DNA of 64,000 bases, taken from Comamonas granuli NBRC 101663. Lineage in GTDB: Bacteria; Pseudomonadota; Gammaproteobacteria; Burkholderiales; Burkholderiaceae_C. The position numbers were made by a program, and so were the translations under genes. Of this stretch, positions 10,568 through 20,326 are shown piece after piece (position 1 is the stretch's first letter; every line of letters begins with the position of its first letter). The notes beneath the pieces were generated by a model that was not told where the DNA came from, did not search any database, and worked only from the letters and a program-made list of their open reading frames with translations. The stretch is from positions 248,001 through 312,000 of the forward strand of contig NZ_BBJX01000004.1 of assembly GCF_000739995.1 (NCBI RefSeq), in the 5' to 3' direction.

Positions 10568-11803
10568 ATGAAATTTGCTATCAAAGCAGTAGCTGCTTCC
10601 GTAATCTTGGTAAGCGCTGGCGGCGCATTTGCCCAAAAAGGTGAAACCGTCAAGATTGCCTGGATGGATCCGCTGTCGGGCCTCATGGCCGCGGTGGGCA
10701 CGAACCAGCTCAAGAGCTGGCAGTTTCTGGCGGAAGAGTTCAACAAGAAGAACGTTGCGGGCGTGAAGTTCGAGATCATCGGCATCGACAACAAGCTCAG
10801 CCCGCAGGAGACCAGCAGCGCCCTGCGCTCGGCCATCGACCAGGGCGTGCGCTACGTGGTGCAGGGCAACGGCTCCGGCCCGGCCCTGGCCATCATGGAC
10901 GCGCTGGAGAAGCACAACGCCCGCAACCCCGGCAAGGAGGTGCTGTACCTCAACTACGCAGCCGTGGACCCCGACCTGACCAACAGCAAGTGCAGCTACT
11001 GGCACTTCCGCCTCGATGCCGACACCTCCATGAAGATGGAGGCCTTGACCACCTACATGAAGGACATTCCCGAGGTCAAGAAGGTCTACCTGATCAATCA
11101 GAACTACTCGCACGGTCACCAGGTTTCCAAGTACGCCAAGGAAATGCTCAAGCGCAAGCGCCCGGACGTGCAGATCGTGGGCGACGACCTGGCGCCTCTG
11201 GCCCAGGTGCGTGACTTCTCGCCCTACATCGCCAAGATCAAGGCCTCGGGCGCCGATACCGTGATCACCGGCAACTGGGGCTCCGACCTGGCCCTGCTGA
11301 TCAAGGCGGCCAACGATGCGGGCCTGAACAACGTCAACTTCTACACCTACTACGGCTCCGTCTCGGGCACGCCCACGGCCATGGGCGCCAACGCCGCAGG
11401 GCGTGTGTACATGGTGGCCTATTCGCACATGAACCTGCCTGGCCCGCTGAACCAGATCGTCGTGGACTACAAGAAGAAGTTCAACGACGACATGTACACC
11501 GGCGCCGTGTACCACGGCTTTGCCATGCTGTCCGAAGCCTTTGCCAAGGCCAAGTCCACCGAGCCGGCCAAGGTGGCTCCCGTGCTCGAGGGCATGAAGT
11601 TCAAGAGCTTCAACGGCGAGGTCGAGATGCGCAAGACCGACCACCAGCTCCAGCAGGGCCTGTTCATCTCCAAGTGGGAGAAGGCCGGCGGCAAGTACCC
11701 GCTCGACTCCGAGAACACCGGCTACACCTTCGTACCGGTGAAGTACTACGAGCCCTATGTGGCGAGCACGCCGACTTCGTGCCAGATGAAGCGTCCCTCC
11801 TGA
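10568..11803 (+). CDS. HAAT-type ABC transporter substrate-binding protein
   Basis: A 411-residue periplasmic binding protein with a signal peptide ending GGAFA-QKG. The fold is Peripla_BP_6 (WMDPLSGLMAAVG at the start of the mature part). It stands directly upstream of livH and is likely the dedicated binding protein of that transporter. The 5-prime end of the gene is less GC-rich than its surroundings. A terminator follows at 11827, so expression of the binding protein may exceed that of the membrane parts. Confidence 0.9.
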   Translation: MKFAIKAVAASVILVSAGGAFAQKGETVKIAWMDPLSGLMAAVGTNQLKSWQFLAEEFNKKNVAGVKFEIIGIDNKLSPQETSSALRSAIDQGVRYVVQGNGSGPALAIMDALEKHNARNPGKEVLYLNYAAVDPDLTNSKCSYWHFRLDADTSMKMEALTTYMKDIPEVKKVYLINQNYSHGHQVSKYAKEMLKRKRPDVQIVGDDLAPLAQVRDFSPYIAKIKASGADTVITGNWGSDLALLIKAANDAGLNNVNFYTYYGSVSGTPTAMGANAAGRVYMVAYSHMNLPGPLNQIVVDYKKKFNDDMYTGAVYHGFAMLSEAFAKAKSTEPAKVAPVLEGMKFKSFNGEVEMRKTDHQLQQGLFISKWEKAGGKYPLDSENTGYTFVPVKYYEPYVASTPTSCQMKRPS

Positions 11804-11826
11804 TCGGGGTCTCCAGCTTGGCCAGG

Positions 11827-11854
11827 GGCCCGAGGAGTTCGGGCCTCTTTTTTT
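11827..11854 (+). terminator. Intrinsic terminator after binding-protein gene
   Basis: The stem ggcccga / tcgggcc (11827-11833 and 11839-11845) has a 5-base loop and is followed by a run of seven T. It lies between the binding-protein gene and livH, which fits partial termination so that the soluble component is made in excess. Confidence 0.85.
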
Positions 11855-11878
11855 GACCTTGTAGCGTGCTTTTTTCCG

Positions 11879-12832
11879 ATGAATCTTGAATTTTTTGTCA
11901 TCTCCATGCTCAACGGCGTGAGCTATGGGCTGCTGCTGTTCATGCTCAGCTCGGGGCTTACGCTGATCTTCAGCATGATGGGTGTGCTCAATTTCGCGCA
12001 CACGAGTTTTTACATGCTGGGCGCGTACTTCGCCTACACGCTCTCGGGGCTCGTCGGTTTCTGGCCCGCACTGGTCATTGCGCCCCTGCTCGTCGGAGCC
12101 ATGGGGGCGCTGTTCGAGCGCTACAGCCTGCGCCGCGTGCACAAGTTCGGCCATGTGCCCGAGCTGCTCGTGACCTTCGGCCTGTCCTACCTGGTGCTGG
12201 AGGTCGTGCAGCTCGTGTGGGGGCGCTCCACGGTGCCCTACGGCCTGCCCGAGCAACTGCAGGGGCCGCTGTTCACGCTGTTCAACACGCAGTTCCCCAA
12301 GTCGCGCTCCTTCATCATGCTGGTGGCGCTGCTCATGCTGCTGGCCGTCTGGCTGCTGCTGACGCGCACGCGCATCGGCCTGGTGATCCAGGCGGCGCTC
12401 AAGCACCCGCAGATGACCGAGGCCCTGGGCCACAACGTGCCGCGCGTGTTCATGCTGGTGTTCGGTGGCGGCTGTGCGCTCGCCGGGCTGGCGGGGGTCA
12501 TCGGCGGCAACACCTACGTCACCGAGCCGGCCATGGCGGCCTCGGTGGGCTCCATCATCTTCGTGGTCGTCGTCGTCGGCGGCATGGGGTCGCTGGCCGG
12601 GGCCTTTCTGGCGTCGCTGCTTATCGGCGTCGTGCAGACCTTTGCCGTGGCCATCGACGAGTCGCTCGCCAGCGGCCTGCAGGCCCTGGGCGTGATGGTT
12701 TCCGAGGAAACCTTCGGCTGGCCCGTGCTCAAGCTCACCGTGTCCCAGGTGGCTCCCATCTTGCCGTACCTGTTCCTGGTACTGATCCTGATCTTCCGCC
12801 CCAAGGGCCTGCTGGGCACGCGGGAGGACTGA
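11879..12832 (+). CDS. livH: HAAT ABC transporter permease LivH-like
   Basis: A 317-residue inner-membrane permease of the LivH family with about eight hydrophobic helices. NGVSYGLLLFMLSSGLTL and VVVGGMGSLAGAF are characteristic segments. It pairs with LivM in the next gene (4-base gap) to form the channel. The ATG at 11879 comes only 25 bases after the preceding terminator, with no strong ribosome site. Confidence 0.92.
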   Translation: MNLEFFVISMLNGVSYGLLLFMLSSGLTLIFSMMGVLNFAHTSFYMLGAYFAYTLSGLVGFWPALVIAPLLVGAMGALFERYSLRRVHKFGHVPELLVTFGLSYLVLEVVQLVWGRSTVPYGLPEQLQGPLFTLFNTQFPKSRSFIMLVALLMLLAVWLLLTRTRIGLVIQAALKHPQMTEALGHNVPRVFMLVFGGGCALAGLAGVIGGNTYVTEPAMAASVGSIIFVVVVVGGMGSLAGAFLASLLIGVVQTFAVAIDESLASGLQALGVMVSEETFGWPVLKLTVSQVAPILPYLFLVLILIFRPKGLLGTRED

Positions 12833-12836
12833 CCCC

Positions 12837-14153
12837 ATGACTACCACTACTGCATCCACTCCCGGTTCCTACTACCGCTTCAAGCCCTGGAACGTCGGCC
12901 GTCTCCTCGTCTGGGGCCTGTTCGCGCTGCTGCTCATCGTCGCACCGCTGCTGTTCACCAGCAGCCTGGCGCTGACCATGCTGTCGCAGATCGGCTACCT
13001 CATCATCATCTGCCTGAGCTACAACATGCTGCTGGGGCAGGGCGGCATGCTGTCCTTCGGCCACGCCGTGTACACCGGCCTGGGCTCGTTCATCGCCATC
13101 CATGCCATGAACCTGGCCGGCAAGGGCGCGCTGCCGATCCCGCTGGTGTTCATCCCCCTGGTGGGCGGGCTGGCGGGCATGCTGTTTGCCGTGCTGCTGG
13201 GCTACGTCACGACCAAGAAGGCGGGCACCACCTTCGCCATGATCACGCTGGGCATCGGCGAGCTCGTGGCGTCCATGGCGCTGATGTTCCCCGAGTTCTT
13301 CGGCGGCGAGGGCGGCATCACCACCGACCGCGTCTATGGCGGCTCCTTCCTGGGCATCACGTTCGGCCCGGCCATCCAGGTGTACTACCTGATCGCCGTC
13401 TACTGCTTCGTCTGCACGGCCGCCATGTTCGCCTTCACGGGCACGCCGCTGGGGCGCATCCTCAATGCGGTGCGCGACAACCCCGAGCGCGTGGAGTTCA
13501 TCGGCTACAACACGCAGCGCGTGCGCTACTTCGCCTTCATCATCGCGGGCTTCTTCGCGGGCATCGGCGGCGGGCTGGCGGCCATCAACTTCGAGATCAT
13601 CACCGCCGTGGACAGCGTGAGCATCCTGCGCTCGGGCGGCTACCTGCTGTTCACCTTCCTGGGCGGCGCGACGTTCTTCTTCGGCCCCATCATCGGCGCG
13701 GTGCTGCTGGTGTTTGCCTCGGTGCTGCTGTCCGAGCTGACCAAGGCCTGGCTGCTCTACCTGGGCCTGGTGTTCCTGTTCATGGTGATGTACGCGCCCG
13801 GCGGCGTGGCCAGCCTGATCATGATGAACCTGCGCGTGGCCAAGTACGGCAAGCTGCGCGCGCTGTTGCCGTCCTACCTGGGCCTGGCGGGCACGGGGCT
13901 GGTGGCCATGCTGGGCGCCGCCTGCATGGTCGAGATGACCTACCACCTGCAGCTCAACGCCGCCCTCGGCCCGGAGATGACCTTCCTGGGCGCCACGCTC
14001 AACGCCAAGGCGCTGGCGAGCTGGTTTGGTTCGGGTTTTGTGCTGCTCACGGGCCTGGGCCTGTTCGAGCTGTGCCGGCGCGAGTACGTGCGCCAGTGGG
14101 GCCGCATCCAGGAAGAGATCGAACACGAAATCAAGCGCGGGGAGGCGCTGTAA
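12837..14153 (+). CDS. livM: HAAT ABC transporter permease LivM-like
   Basis: A 438-residue permease, LivM family, with about ten hydrophobic helices and the segment GQGGMLSFGHAVYTGLGSF that is typical of the family. It is longer than many LivM proteins; the C-terminal hundred residues contain two extra hydrophobic stretches and a charged tail. It forms the membrane channel with LivH. The next gene, livG, starts 3 bases after its stop. Confidence 0.92.
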   Translation: MTTTTASTPGSYYRFKPWNVGRLLVWGLFALLLIVAPLLFTSSLALTMLSQIGYLIIICLSYNMLLGQGGMLSFGHAVYTGLGSFIAIHAMNLAGKGALPIPLVFIPLVGGLAGMLFAVLLGYVTTKKAGTTFAMITLGIGELVASMALMFPEFFGGEGGITTDRVYGGSFLGITFGPAIQVYYLIAVYCFVCTAAMFAFTGTPLGRILNAVRDNPERVEFIGYNTQRVRYFAFIIAGFFAGIGGGLAAINFEIITAVDSVSILRSGGYLLFTFLGGATFFFGPIIGAVLLVFASVLLSELTKAWLLYLGLVFLFMVMYAPGGVASLIMMNLRVAKYGKLRALLPSYLGLAGTGLVAMLGAACMVEMTYHLQLNAALGPEMTFLGATLNAKALASWFGSGFVLLTGLGLFELCRREYVRQWGRIQEEIEHEIKRGEAL

Positions 14154-14156
14154 TCC

Positions 14157-14942
14157 ATGGCGCAAGACGCAACGACCTATTCGCTGGAGCTGCGCGACCT
14201 GCGCAAGAGCTTCGGCAAGACCGAGATCATCCGCGGCGCCAACCTGGCCGTGAAGGCCGGCGAGCGCGTGGCCATCATCGGCCCCAATGGCGCGGGCAAG
14301 TCCACGCTGTTCAACCTGATCAGCGGGCGCTTCGCCCCCACCAGCGGCGAAGTGCTGCTGCACGGCCAGCGCATCGACGGCAAGAAGCCCTTCGAGATCA
14401 ACCGCATGGGCCTCTCGCGCAGCTTCCAGATCACGAACATCTTTCCCAACCTCAGCGTGTTCGAGAACCTGCGCTGCGGGGTGCTCTGGAGCATGGGCTA
14501 CAAGTACACCTTCCTGCGCTTTCTCTCGGGGCTGCACGACGCCAACGAGCGTGCCCGCCAGCTCATGGAGATGATCAAGCTGGAGAAAAAGCGCGACACG
14601 CTGGCGGTGAACCTCACCTACGCCGAGCAGCGCGCGCTGGAGATCGGCATCACCATCGCCGGCGGTGCCAGCTGCATCCTGCTCGACGAGCCCACCGCCG
14701 GCATGAGCCGCAGCGAGACGGCACGCTTCATCCACCTCATCAAGGAGGTGACCGAAGGCCGCACCCTGCTGACCGTGGAGCACGACATGGGCGTGGTCTT
14801 CGGCCTGGCCGACAAGATCGCCGTGGTGGTGTACGGCGAGGTGATTGCCTTCGACACACCGGAGAACGTGCGCGCCAACCAGCGCGTGCAAGAGGCCTAC
14901 CTGGGCTCGGCCATTGCGGATGCGCAAGCGGAAGGGCATTGA
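14157..14942 (+). CDS. livG: HAAT ABC transporter ATP-binding protein LivG-like
   Basis: A 261-residue ATPase. Walker A is GPNGAGKST, Walker B is CILLDEPT, and the switch histidine is in VEHDM. The ABC signature reads LTYAEQ, so the usual central Gly is Ala. Proteins of this subfamily normally have SYGDQ or SYGEQ at this position. It forms the nucleotide-binding dimer with LivF, encoded 5 bp downstream. Confidence 0.93.
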   Translation: MAQDATTYSLELRDLRKSFGKTEIIRGANLAVKAGERVAIIGPNGAGKSTLFNLISGRFAPTSGEVLLHGQRIDGKKPFEINRMGLSRSFQITNIFPNLSVFENLRCGVLWSMGYKYTFLRFLSGLHDANERARQLMEMIKLEKKRDTLAVNLTYAEQRALEIGITIAGGASCILLDEPTAGMSRSETARFIHLIKEVTEGRTLLTVEHDMGVVFGLADKIAVVVYGEVIAFDTPENVRANQRVQEAYLGSAIADAQAEGH

Positions 14943-14947
14943 CTGAC

Positions 14948-15643
14948 ATGCTGAAAATCGACAATCTGCACGCCTACTACGGCAAAAGCCATGTGCTGCA
15001 TGGCGTGAACCTTGAAGTGCAGCCGGGCGAGATCGTCGCCCTGCTGGGGCGCAACGGCTCGGGGCGCTCGACCACGGCCAAGGCCATCATGGGCCTGGTG
15101 GACTGGGAGGGCGCGCTGCACTGGAAGGGCCAGAGCCTGGCGGGCAAGAAGGCCTACGAAGTGGCCCACCTGGGCATCGGCTACGTGCCCGAGAGCCGCG
15201 ACGTGTTCCCCAACCTCACGGTGCACCAGAACCTGATGCTGGGCCAGAAGGGCAGTGGCAAGGGCAGCCGCTGGTCGTTTGACGACATGTACGCCATGTT
15301 CCCGCGCCTGCACGAGCGGCGCAACATCGAGGCGGGCGTGATGTCCGGCGGCGAGCAGCAGATGCTCACGCTGTGCCGCACGCTCATGGGCGACCCGGAC
15401 CTGATCATCATCGACGAACCCACCGAGGGCCTGGCGCCCAAGATCGTCGAACTGGTGGGCCAGTACCTGCGCAAGATCAAGGAGCGCGGCGTATCGGTGC
15501 TGCTCATCGAGCAAAAGCTCACCATCGCCATGACGATTTCCGACCGCGCGCTGGTCATGGGCCACGGCAGCATCGTGTTCACGGGCACGCCCGACGAGCT
15601 GCGCGCCAACAGCTACGTGCGCAAGGAGTGGCTGGAGGTCTGA
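14948..15643 (+). CDS. livF: HAAT ABC transporter ATP-binding protein LivF-like
   Basis: A 231-residue ATPase of the LivF family. The signature MSGGEQQ and Walker B LIIIDEPTEG are intact. Walker A reads GRNGSGRST: position 40, normally the invariant lysine that holds the nucleotide phosphates, is Arg (codon cgc at 15065-15067). The rest of the protein is well preserved, so this is not obvious decay; I recall that arginine also occurs here in some betaproteobacterial LivF proteins. A terminator-like hairpin follows. Confidence 0.92.
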   Translation: MLKIDNLHAYYGKSHVLHGVNLEVQPGEIVALLGRNGSGRSTTAKAIMGLVDWEGALHWKGQSLAGKKAYEVAHLGIGYVPESRDVFPNLTVHQNLMLGQKGSGKGSRWSFDDMYAMFPRLHERRNIEAGVMSGGEQQMLTLCRTLMGDPDLIIIDEPTEGLAPKIVELVGQYLRKIKERGVSVLLIEQKLTIAMTISDRALVMGHGSIVFTGTPDELRANSYVRKEWLEV

Positions 15644-15665
15644 CGGGCAGCGTTCGGACCTCTCG

Positions 15666-15700
15666 GGCGCCTCGCGCAAACGTGCCGGGCGCCTTTTTTT
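15666..15700 (+). terminator. Probable terminator after livF
   Basis: Two self-complementary ggcgcc blocks (15666-15671 and 15688-15693) can pair across a 16-base loop and are followed directly by seven T. The stem is short, so this is a moderate-quality terminator. Confidence 0.55.
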
Positions 15701-15730
15701 GCCTTTGTCCCAGGCGAGACAAAGCCCCGC

Positions 15731-15778
15731 TGGCAAAGCGGGCAGAACTCTCTACAATCAAAATCGCACGATCGTTCT
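15731..15778 (+). promoter_or_regulatory. Putative promoter and palindromic operator of the fadB-like gene
   Basis: A -10-like tacaat at 15753-15758 lies 16 bases after tggcaa (15731-15736), a poor -35. Just downstream, acgatcgt (15768-15775) is a perfect 8-bp palindrome placed near the expected transcription start, a usual operator position. The binding protein is unknown; a TetR-type fatty-acid regulator is a reasonable guess. Confidence 0.35.
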
Positions 15779-15803
15779 TTTTTACTTTCCAAGGAACAAC
15801 AGC

Positions 15804-17903
15804 ATGACCGCTGAATACAAAGTCCACGGCAACGTCGCCGTGATCACGCTGGCCAACCCGCCTGTGAACGGCCTGGGCCTCTCCACCCGCCAGGGCATCG
15901 TGGACGGCCTGGAAAAGGCGCAGCAGGATGCCGCCGTCAAGTCCATCGTCATCACCGGCGCCGGGGGCGCGTTCTCGGGCGGCGCGGACATCAAGGAGTT
16001 CGGCACCGACAAGGCCATGCAGGAGCCCAACCTGAACTCCGTGATCGCGGCCATCGAGAACTCGGACAAGCCCGTCGTGGCAGCGATCCACAGCGTGGCC
16101 ATGGGCGGCGGCCTGGAGCTAGCCCTGGGTTGCCACTACCGCGTCGCGGCCCCCGGCTGCAGCGTGGCCCTGCCTGAAGTGAAGCTGGGCATCCTACCCG
16201 GTGCCGGCGGCACGCAGCGCCTGCCGCGCGTGCTCGGCGTGGAGCCCGCCCTGAACATGATCGTGAGCGGCGAAGCCATCAAGAGCGAAATGCTCGCCAT
16301 GCTGCCCGGCCAGAAGCTGTTCGACAAGCTGGTGGCCTCGCCCGAGGCGCTGGCCGCCGAGGCCCTGGCCTTTGCCCAGAGCGTGGCCGACGTGCGCCCG
16401 CTGCCCCTGGTGCGCAACCTGCCGTGCAAGCATCCCCAGGGCGACGCGTACTTCCAGTTCGCGCGCAACATGGTCAAGGGCATGAGCAAGAACTTCCCGG
16501 CCCCCGCCAAGTGCGTGGATGCCGTCGAGGCCGCCACCAAGGGCAAGTTCGCCGATGGCCTGGCCGCCGAGCGCGAGATTTTCATCCACCTGATGTGGAC
16601 CCCCGAGTCACGCTCGCTGCGCCACCTGTTCCTGGCCGAGCGCGCCGCGAGCAAGATCCCCGACGTGCCCGCCGACACCCCCAAGCGCGAGATCAAGTCC
16701 GTGGCCGTGATCGGTGCCGGCACCATGGGCGGCGGCATCTCCATGAACTTCCTGAACGCCGGCATCCCCGTCAAGATCCTGGAAATGAAGCAGGAGGCGC
16801 TGGACCGCGGCATCGCCACCATCCGCAAGAACTATGAAGCCCAGGTCAAGAAGGGCAAGCTGAAGGCAGACAAGTACGAGCAGCGCATGGCCCTGCTGTC
16901 CACCACGCTGTCGTATGACGACCTGAAGGACGCCGACCTCGTGATCGAGGCCGTGTTCGAGGAAATCGGCGTCAAGGAGGCCGTGTTCAAGCAGCTCGAC
17001 GCCGTGATGAAGCCCGGCGCCATCCTGGCCTCCAACACCTCCACGCTGGACGTGAACAAGATCGCCCACTTCACCCAGCGTCCGCAGGACGTGGTGGGCC
17101 TGCACTTCTTCAGCCCCGCCAACGTGATGAAGCTGCTCGAAGTGGTGCGCGGCGACGCCACCGCCAAGGACGTGCTGGCCACCGTGATGCAGCTTGCCAA
17201 GAAGATCAAGAAGACCGCCGTGGTCTCCGGCGTGTGCGACGGCTTCATCGGCAACCGCATGATCGAGCAGTACAGCCGCCAGGCCGGCTTCCTGCTGGAC
17301 GAAGGCTGCACCCCTGCGCAGGTGGACAAGGCCATCGAGAAGTTCGGCTTCGCCATGGGCCCGTTCCGCATGGGCGACCTGGCCGGCAACGACATCGGCT
17401 GGGCCATCCGCAAGCGCCGCGCCGTCGAGCACCCCGACATGAAGTACAGCAAGACCGCCGACCTGCTGTGCGAGAAGGGGCGCTTTGGCCAGAAGACCGG
17501 CGCGGGCTGGTACGACTACGTGCCCGGCAAGCGCGACGCCATCCCGAATGCCGAAGTGGTGCAGATGATCGAAGAGCACCGCAAGTCCCTGGGCATCACG
17601 CCGCGCAAGATCTCCGACGAGGAAATCGTGCAGCGCCTGGTGTTCAGCCTGGTCAACGAGGCCGCCCACATCCTCGAAGAAGGCATTGCCAACAAGGCCA
17701 GCGACATCGATGTGGTCTACATCTTCGGCTACGGCTTCCCCGTGCACCGCGGCGGTCCGCTGAACTACGCCAACGAGGTCGGCCTGTTCAACGTGGTCCA
17801 GGCCATGAAGCGCTTCGCCAAGAACCCGCTGGACGACGCCCAGTTCTGGCAGCCCGCGCCCCTGCTGGCGCGCCTGGCGGCCGAAGGCAAGACCTTCCAG
17901 TGA
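15804..17903 (+). CDS. Multifunctional enoyl-CoA hydratase / 3-hydroxyacyl-CoA dehydrogenase
   Basis: A 699-residue beta-oxidation enzyme of the FadB/EHHADH type. Residues of about 5-190 are the crotonase domain, with GGGLELAL and PEVKLGILPGAGGTQRL supplying both catalytic glutamates. Residues of about 295-470 are the NAD-binding domain (VIGAGTMGGG), and two C-terminal dehydrogenase domains follow (FIGNRM and YGFPVHRGGP). It hydrates enoyl-CoA and oxidises 3-hydroxyacyl-CoA. ATG at 15804 follows aaggaa. The thiolase gene 33 bp downstream completes the cycle. Confidence 0.95.
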   Translation: MTAEYKVHGNVAVITLANPPVNGLGLSTRQGIVDGLEKAQQDAAVKSIVITGAGGAFSGGADIKEFGTDKAMQEPNLNSVIAAIENSDKPVVAAIHSVAMGGGLELALGCHYRVAAPGCSVALPEVKLGILPGAGGTQRLPRVLGVEPALNMIVSGEAIKSEMLAMLPGQKLFDKLVASPEALAAEALAFAQSVADVRPLPLVRNLPCKHPQGDAYFQFARNMVKGMSKNFPAPAKCVDAVEAATKGKFADGLAAEREIFIHLMWTPESRSLRHLFLAERAASKIPDVPADTPKREIKSVAVIGAGTMGGGISMNFLNAGIPVKILEMKQEALDRGIATIRKNYEAQVKKGKLKADKYEQRMALLSTTLSYDDLKDADLVIEAVFEEIGVKEAVFKQLDAVMKPGAILASNTSTLDVNKIAHFTQRPQDVVGLHFFSPANVMKLLEVVRGDATAKDVLATVMQLAKKIKKTAVVSGVCDGFIGNRMIEQYSRQAGFLLDEGCTPAQVDKAIEKFGFAMGPFRMGDLAGNDIGWAIRKRRAVEHPDMKYSKTADLLCEKGRFGQKTGAGWYDYVPGKRDAIPNAEVVQMIEEHRKSLGITPRKISDEEIVQRLVFSLVNEAAHILEEGIANKASDIDVVYIFGYGFPVHRGGPLNYANEVGLFNVVQAMKRFAKNPLDDAQFWQPAPLLARLAAEGKTFQ

Positions 17904-17936
17904 GCGAGCCCTTCTTCACCGAACAAAGGATTTGAC

Positions 17937-19106
<1,170 letters not shown>

Positions 19107-19127
19107 GCGCGGATCTGCCCACCAACG

Positions 19128-19165
19128 AACGCCCCGCGCAGGCCGCAAGGCCTGCGCGGGGCGTT
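19128..19165. terminator. Strong hairpin between convergent genes
   Basis: A 15-bp perfect GC-rich stem (19130-19144 and 19149-19163) with a gcaa tetraloop, extended by A-T pairs at both ends. It lies between the thiolase and the convergent acetyltransferase-Rnk gene and probably serves both. T-runs are short, so termination may depend mainly on stem stability. Confidence 0.75.
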
Positions 19166-19216
19166 GGCTTTGTGTTCTGGCGAGCGCGATCTGCGCCAGC
19201 CGCGCAGCGTGCGAGC

Positions 19217-20128
19217 CTACAGGTGGAAATCGCCCGCGGCTTCCGGCTGGTACAGCACTTTCCGGATGCGGATATGGCAGGTGCGGTGCGGAATCCGCCA
19301 GTTGAAGGCATCGCCCTCCTTGTAGCCCAGGATCGCGGTGCCGATGCCCGAGCAAACCGACAGCTTTCCGGCATGGTCGTCCGCATCCTCCGGGTACACC
19401 AGCGCCACTTCCACCTCCTCGTTGTCCACCTGCAGCAAGGCCTTGGAGTTCATGGTGACCACGTCCTCCGCCACTTGCCGCGGATCGACGACGATGGCGC
19501 GCGCGATCTCGTGCTCCAGCTCGAAAATGTCCGCGCCCTGTTCGAGCGCGACCAGACTCCCGAGCCGGGCCTTGTCGATTTCGGTGATGTGGATGTCGGC
19601 GGTGTGGGCCGCAGGGCTTTCGCGCAGGAGCCGCAGATAGCGCTCCGCGTGCATGGCAAAGGACTTCATCCCGGGCGTCTCGCTTTCCAGCAGGAAGCCG
19701 CTGCGCAGGAAGGCCTGCAGCGATCGTGCGTTGTCCGGGTGGATCTTGGCGACGAGCTTCTCGGCCCGCATGTCGAAGAAGGCGAGCTTCATGCCTTCGC
19801 GGATCGCGCTGGCTCCGAGCCTGCGGCCCCAGTTGTCGCGGTTGCCGATGACCAGGACCATTTCGCAGTCCGGGCCCTTCTTGACGAGGCGCACGAAGCC
19901 GACGGGCACGTCATGCCGGTCGTAGGCCATGAAGAACCGCCCGCCCTGGTTGAACAAATGGGTCAGGATCGGCAACTGGACACGGCCGATGACCTGCTCG
20001 ATAAAGCGGGAGACATGGCGCGAATCGCTCAGATAGCGCGTCACGCTCTCATCTTCCAACCAGTCCATCAGCGTATGCGCGTTGGCCCGAGTGATTTCGG
20101 GACACAGGGAAATGAAAGGCTTGTTCAT
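19217..20128 (-). CDS. GNAT acetyltransferase fused to Rnk/GreA-like domain
   Basis: A 303-residue two-domain protein. Residues of about 1-165 form a GNAT acetyltransferase (acetyl-CoA loop around RDNWGRRLGASAIREG). Residues of about 178-303 match the regulator of nucleoside diphosphate kinase, Rnk, whose fold is that of the GreA/GreB C-terminal domain (VTMNSKALL, LVYPEDAD, the closing VLYQPEAAGDFHL). Rnk binds RNA polymerase near the secondary channel. The ATG at 20128 is preferred over a TTG at 20149 because ggggtga precedes it. The fusion could bring acetylation to RNA polymerase (inference). Confidence 0.85.
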   Translation of the reverse strand: MNKPFISLCPEITRANAHTLMDWLEDESVTRYLSDSRHVSRFIEQVIGRVQLPILTHLFNQGGRFFMAYDRHDVPVGFVRLVKKGPDCEMVLVIGNRDNWGRRLGASAIREGMKLAFFDMRAEKLVAKIHPDNARSLQAFLRSGFLLESETPGMKSFAMHAERYLRLLRESPAAHTADIHITEIDKARLGSLVALEQGADIFELEHEIARAIVVDPRQVAEDVVTMNSKALLQVDNEEVEVALVYPEDADDHAGKLSVCSGIGTAILGYKEGDAFNWRIPHRTCHIRIRKVLYQPEAAGDFHL

Positions 20129-20326
20129 CTTCACCCCGTTGGGTTTCAAGAATGAAAGCCTTTCAGGGCCTCGGCCATGACGGTTCTTTCGGCAGGGCGC
20201 CTATTTTAAGGCAATGCCGTATCCGCTCCGGCGCGAGCGTGGCGCCCTCGCGCGCACTCGCGGTCCGCTTTCGCGCGTCACGCACAAGACATGCCCGTGC
20301 GGCCCGGCGCTCCGATAATTTGCCGC

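Noticed and set aside
10568-10600. Resemblance of the binding-protein signal-peptide region to the right half of the dispersed repeat (minus strand)
   Set aside because: Only about 18 of 25 bases agree, the left part is absent, and the segment encodes an ordinary signal peptide.
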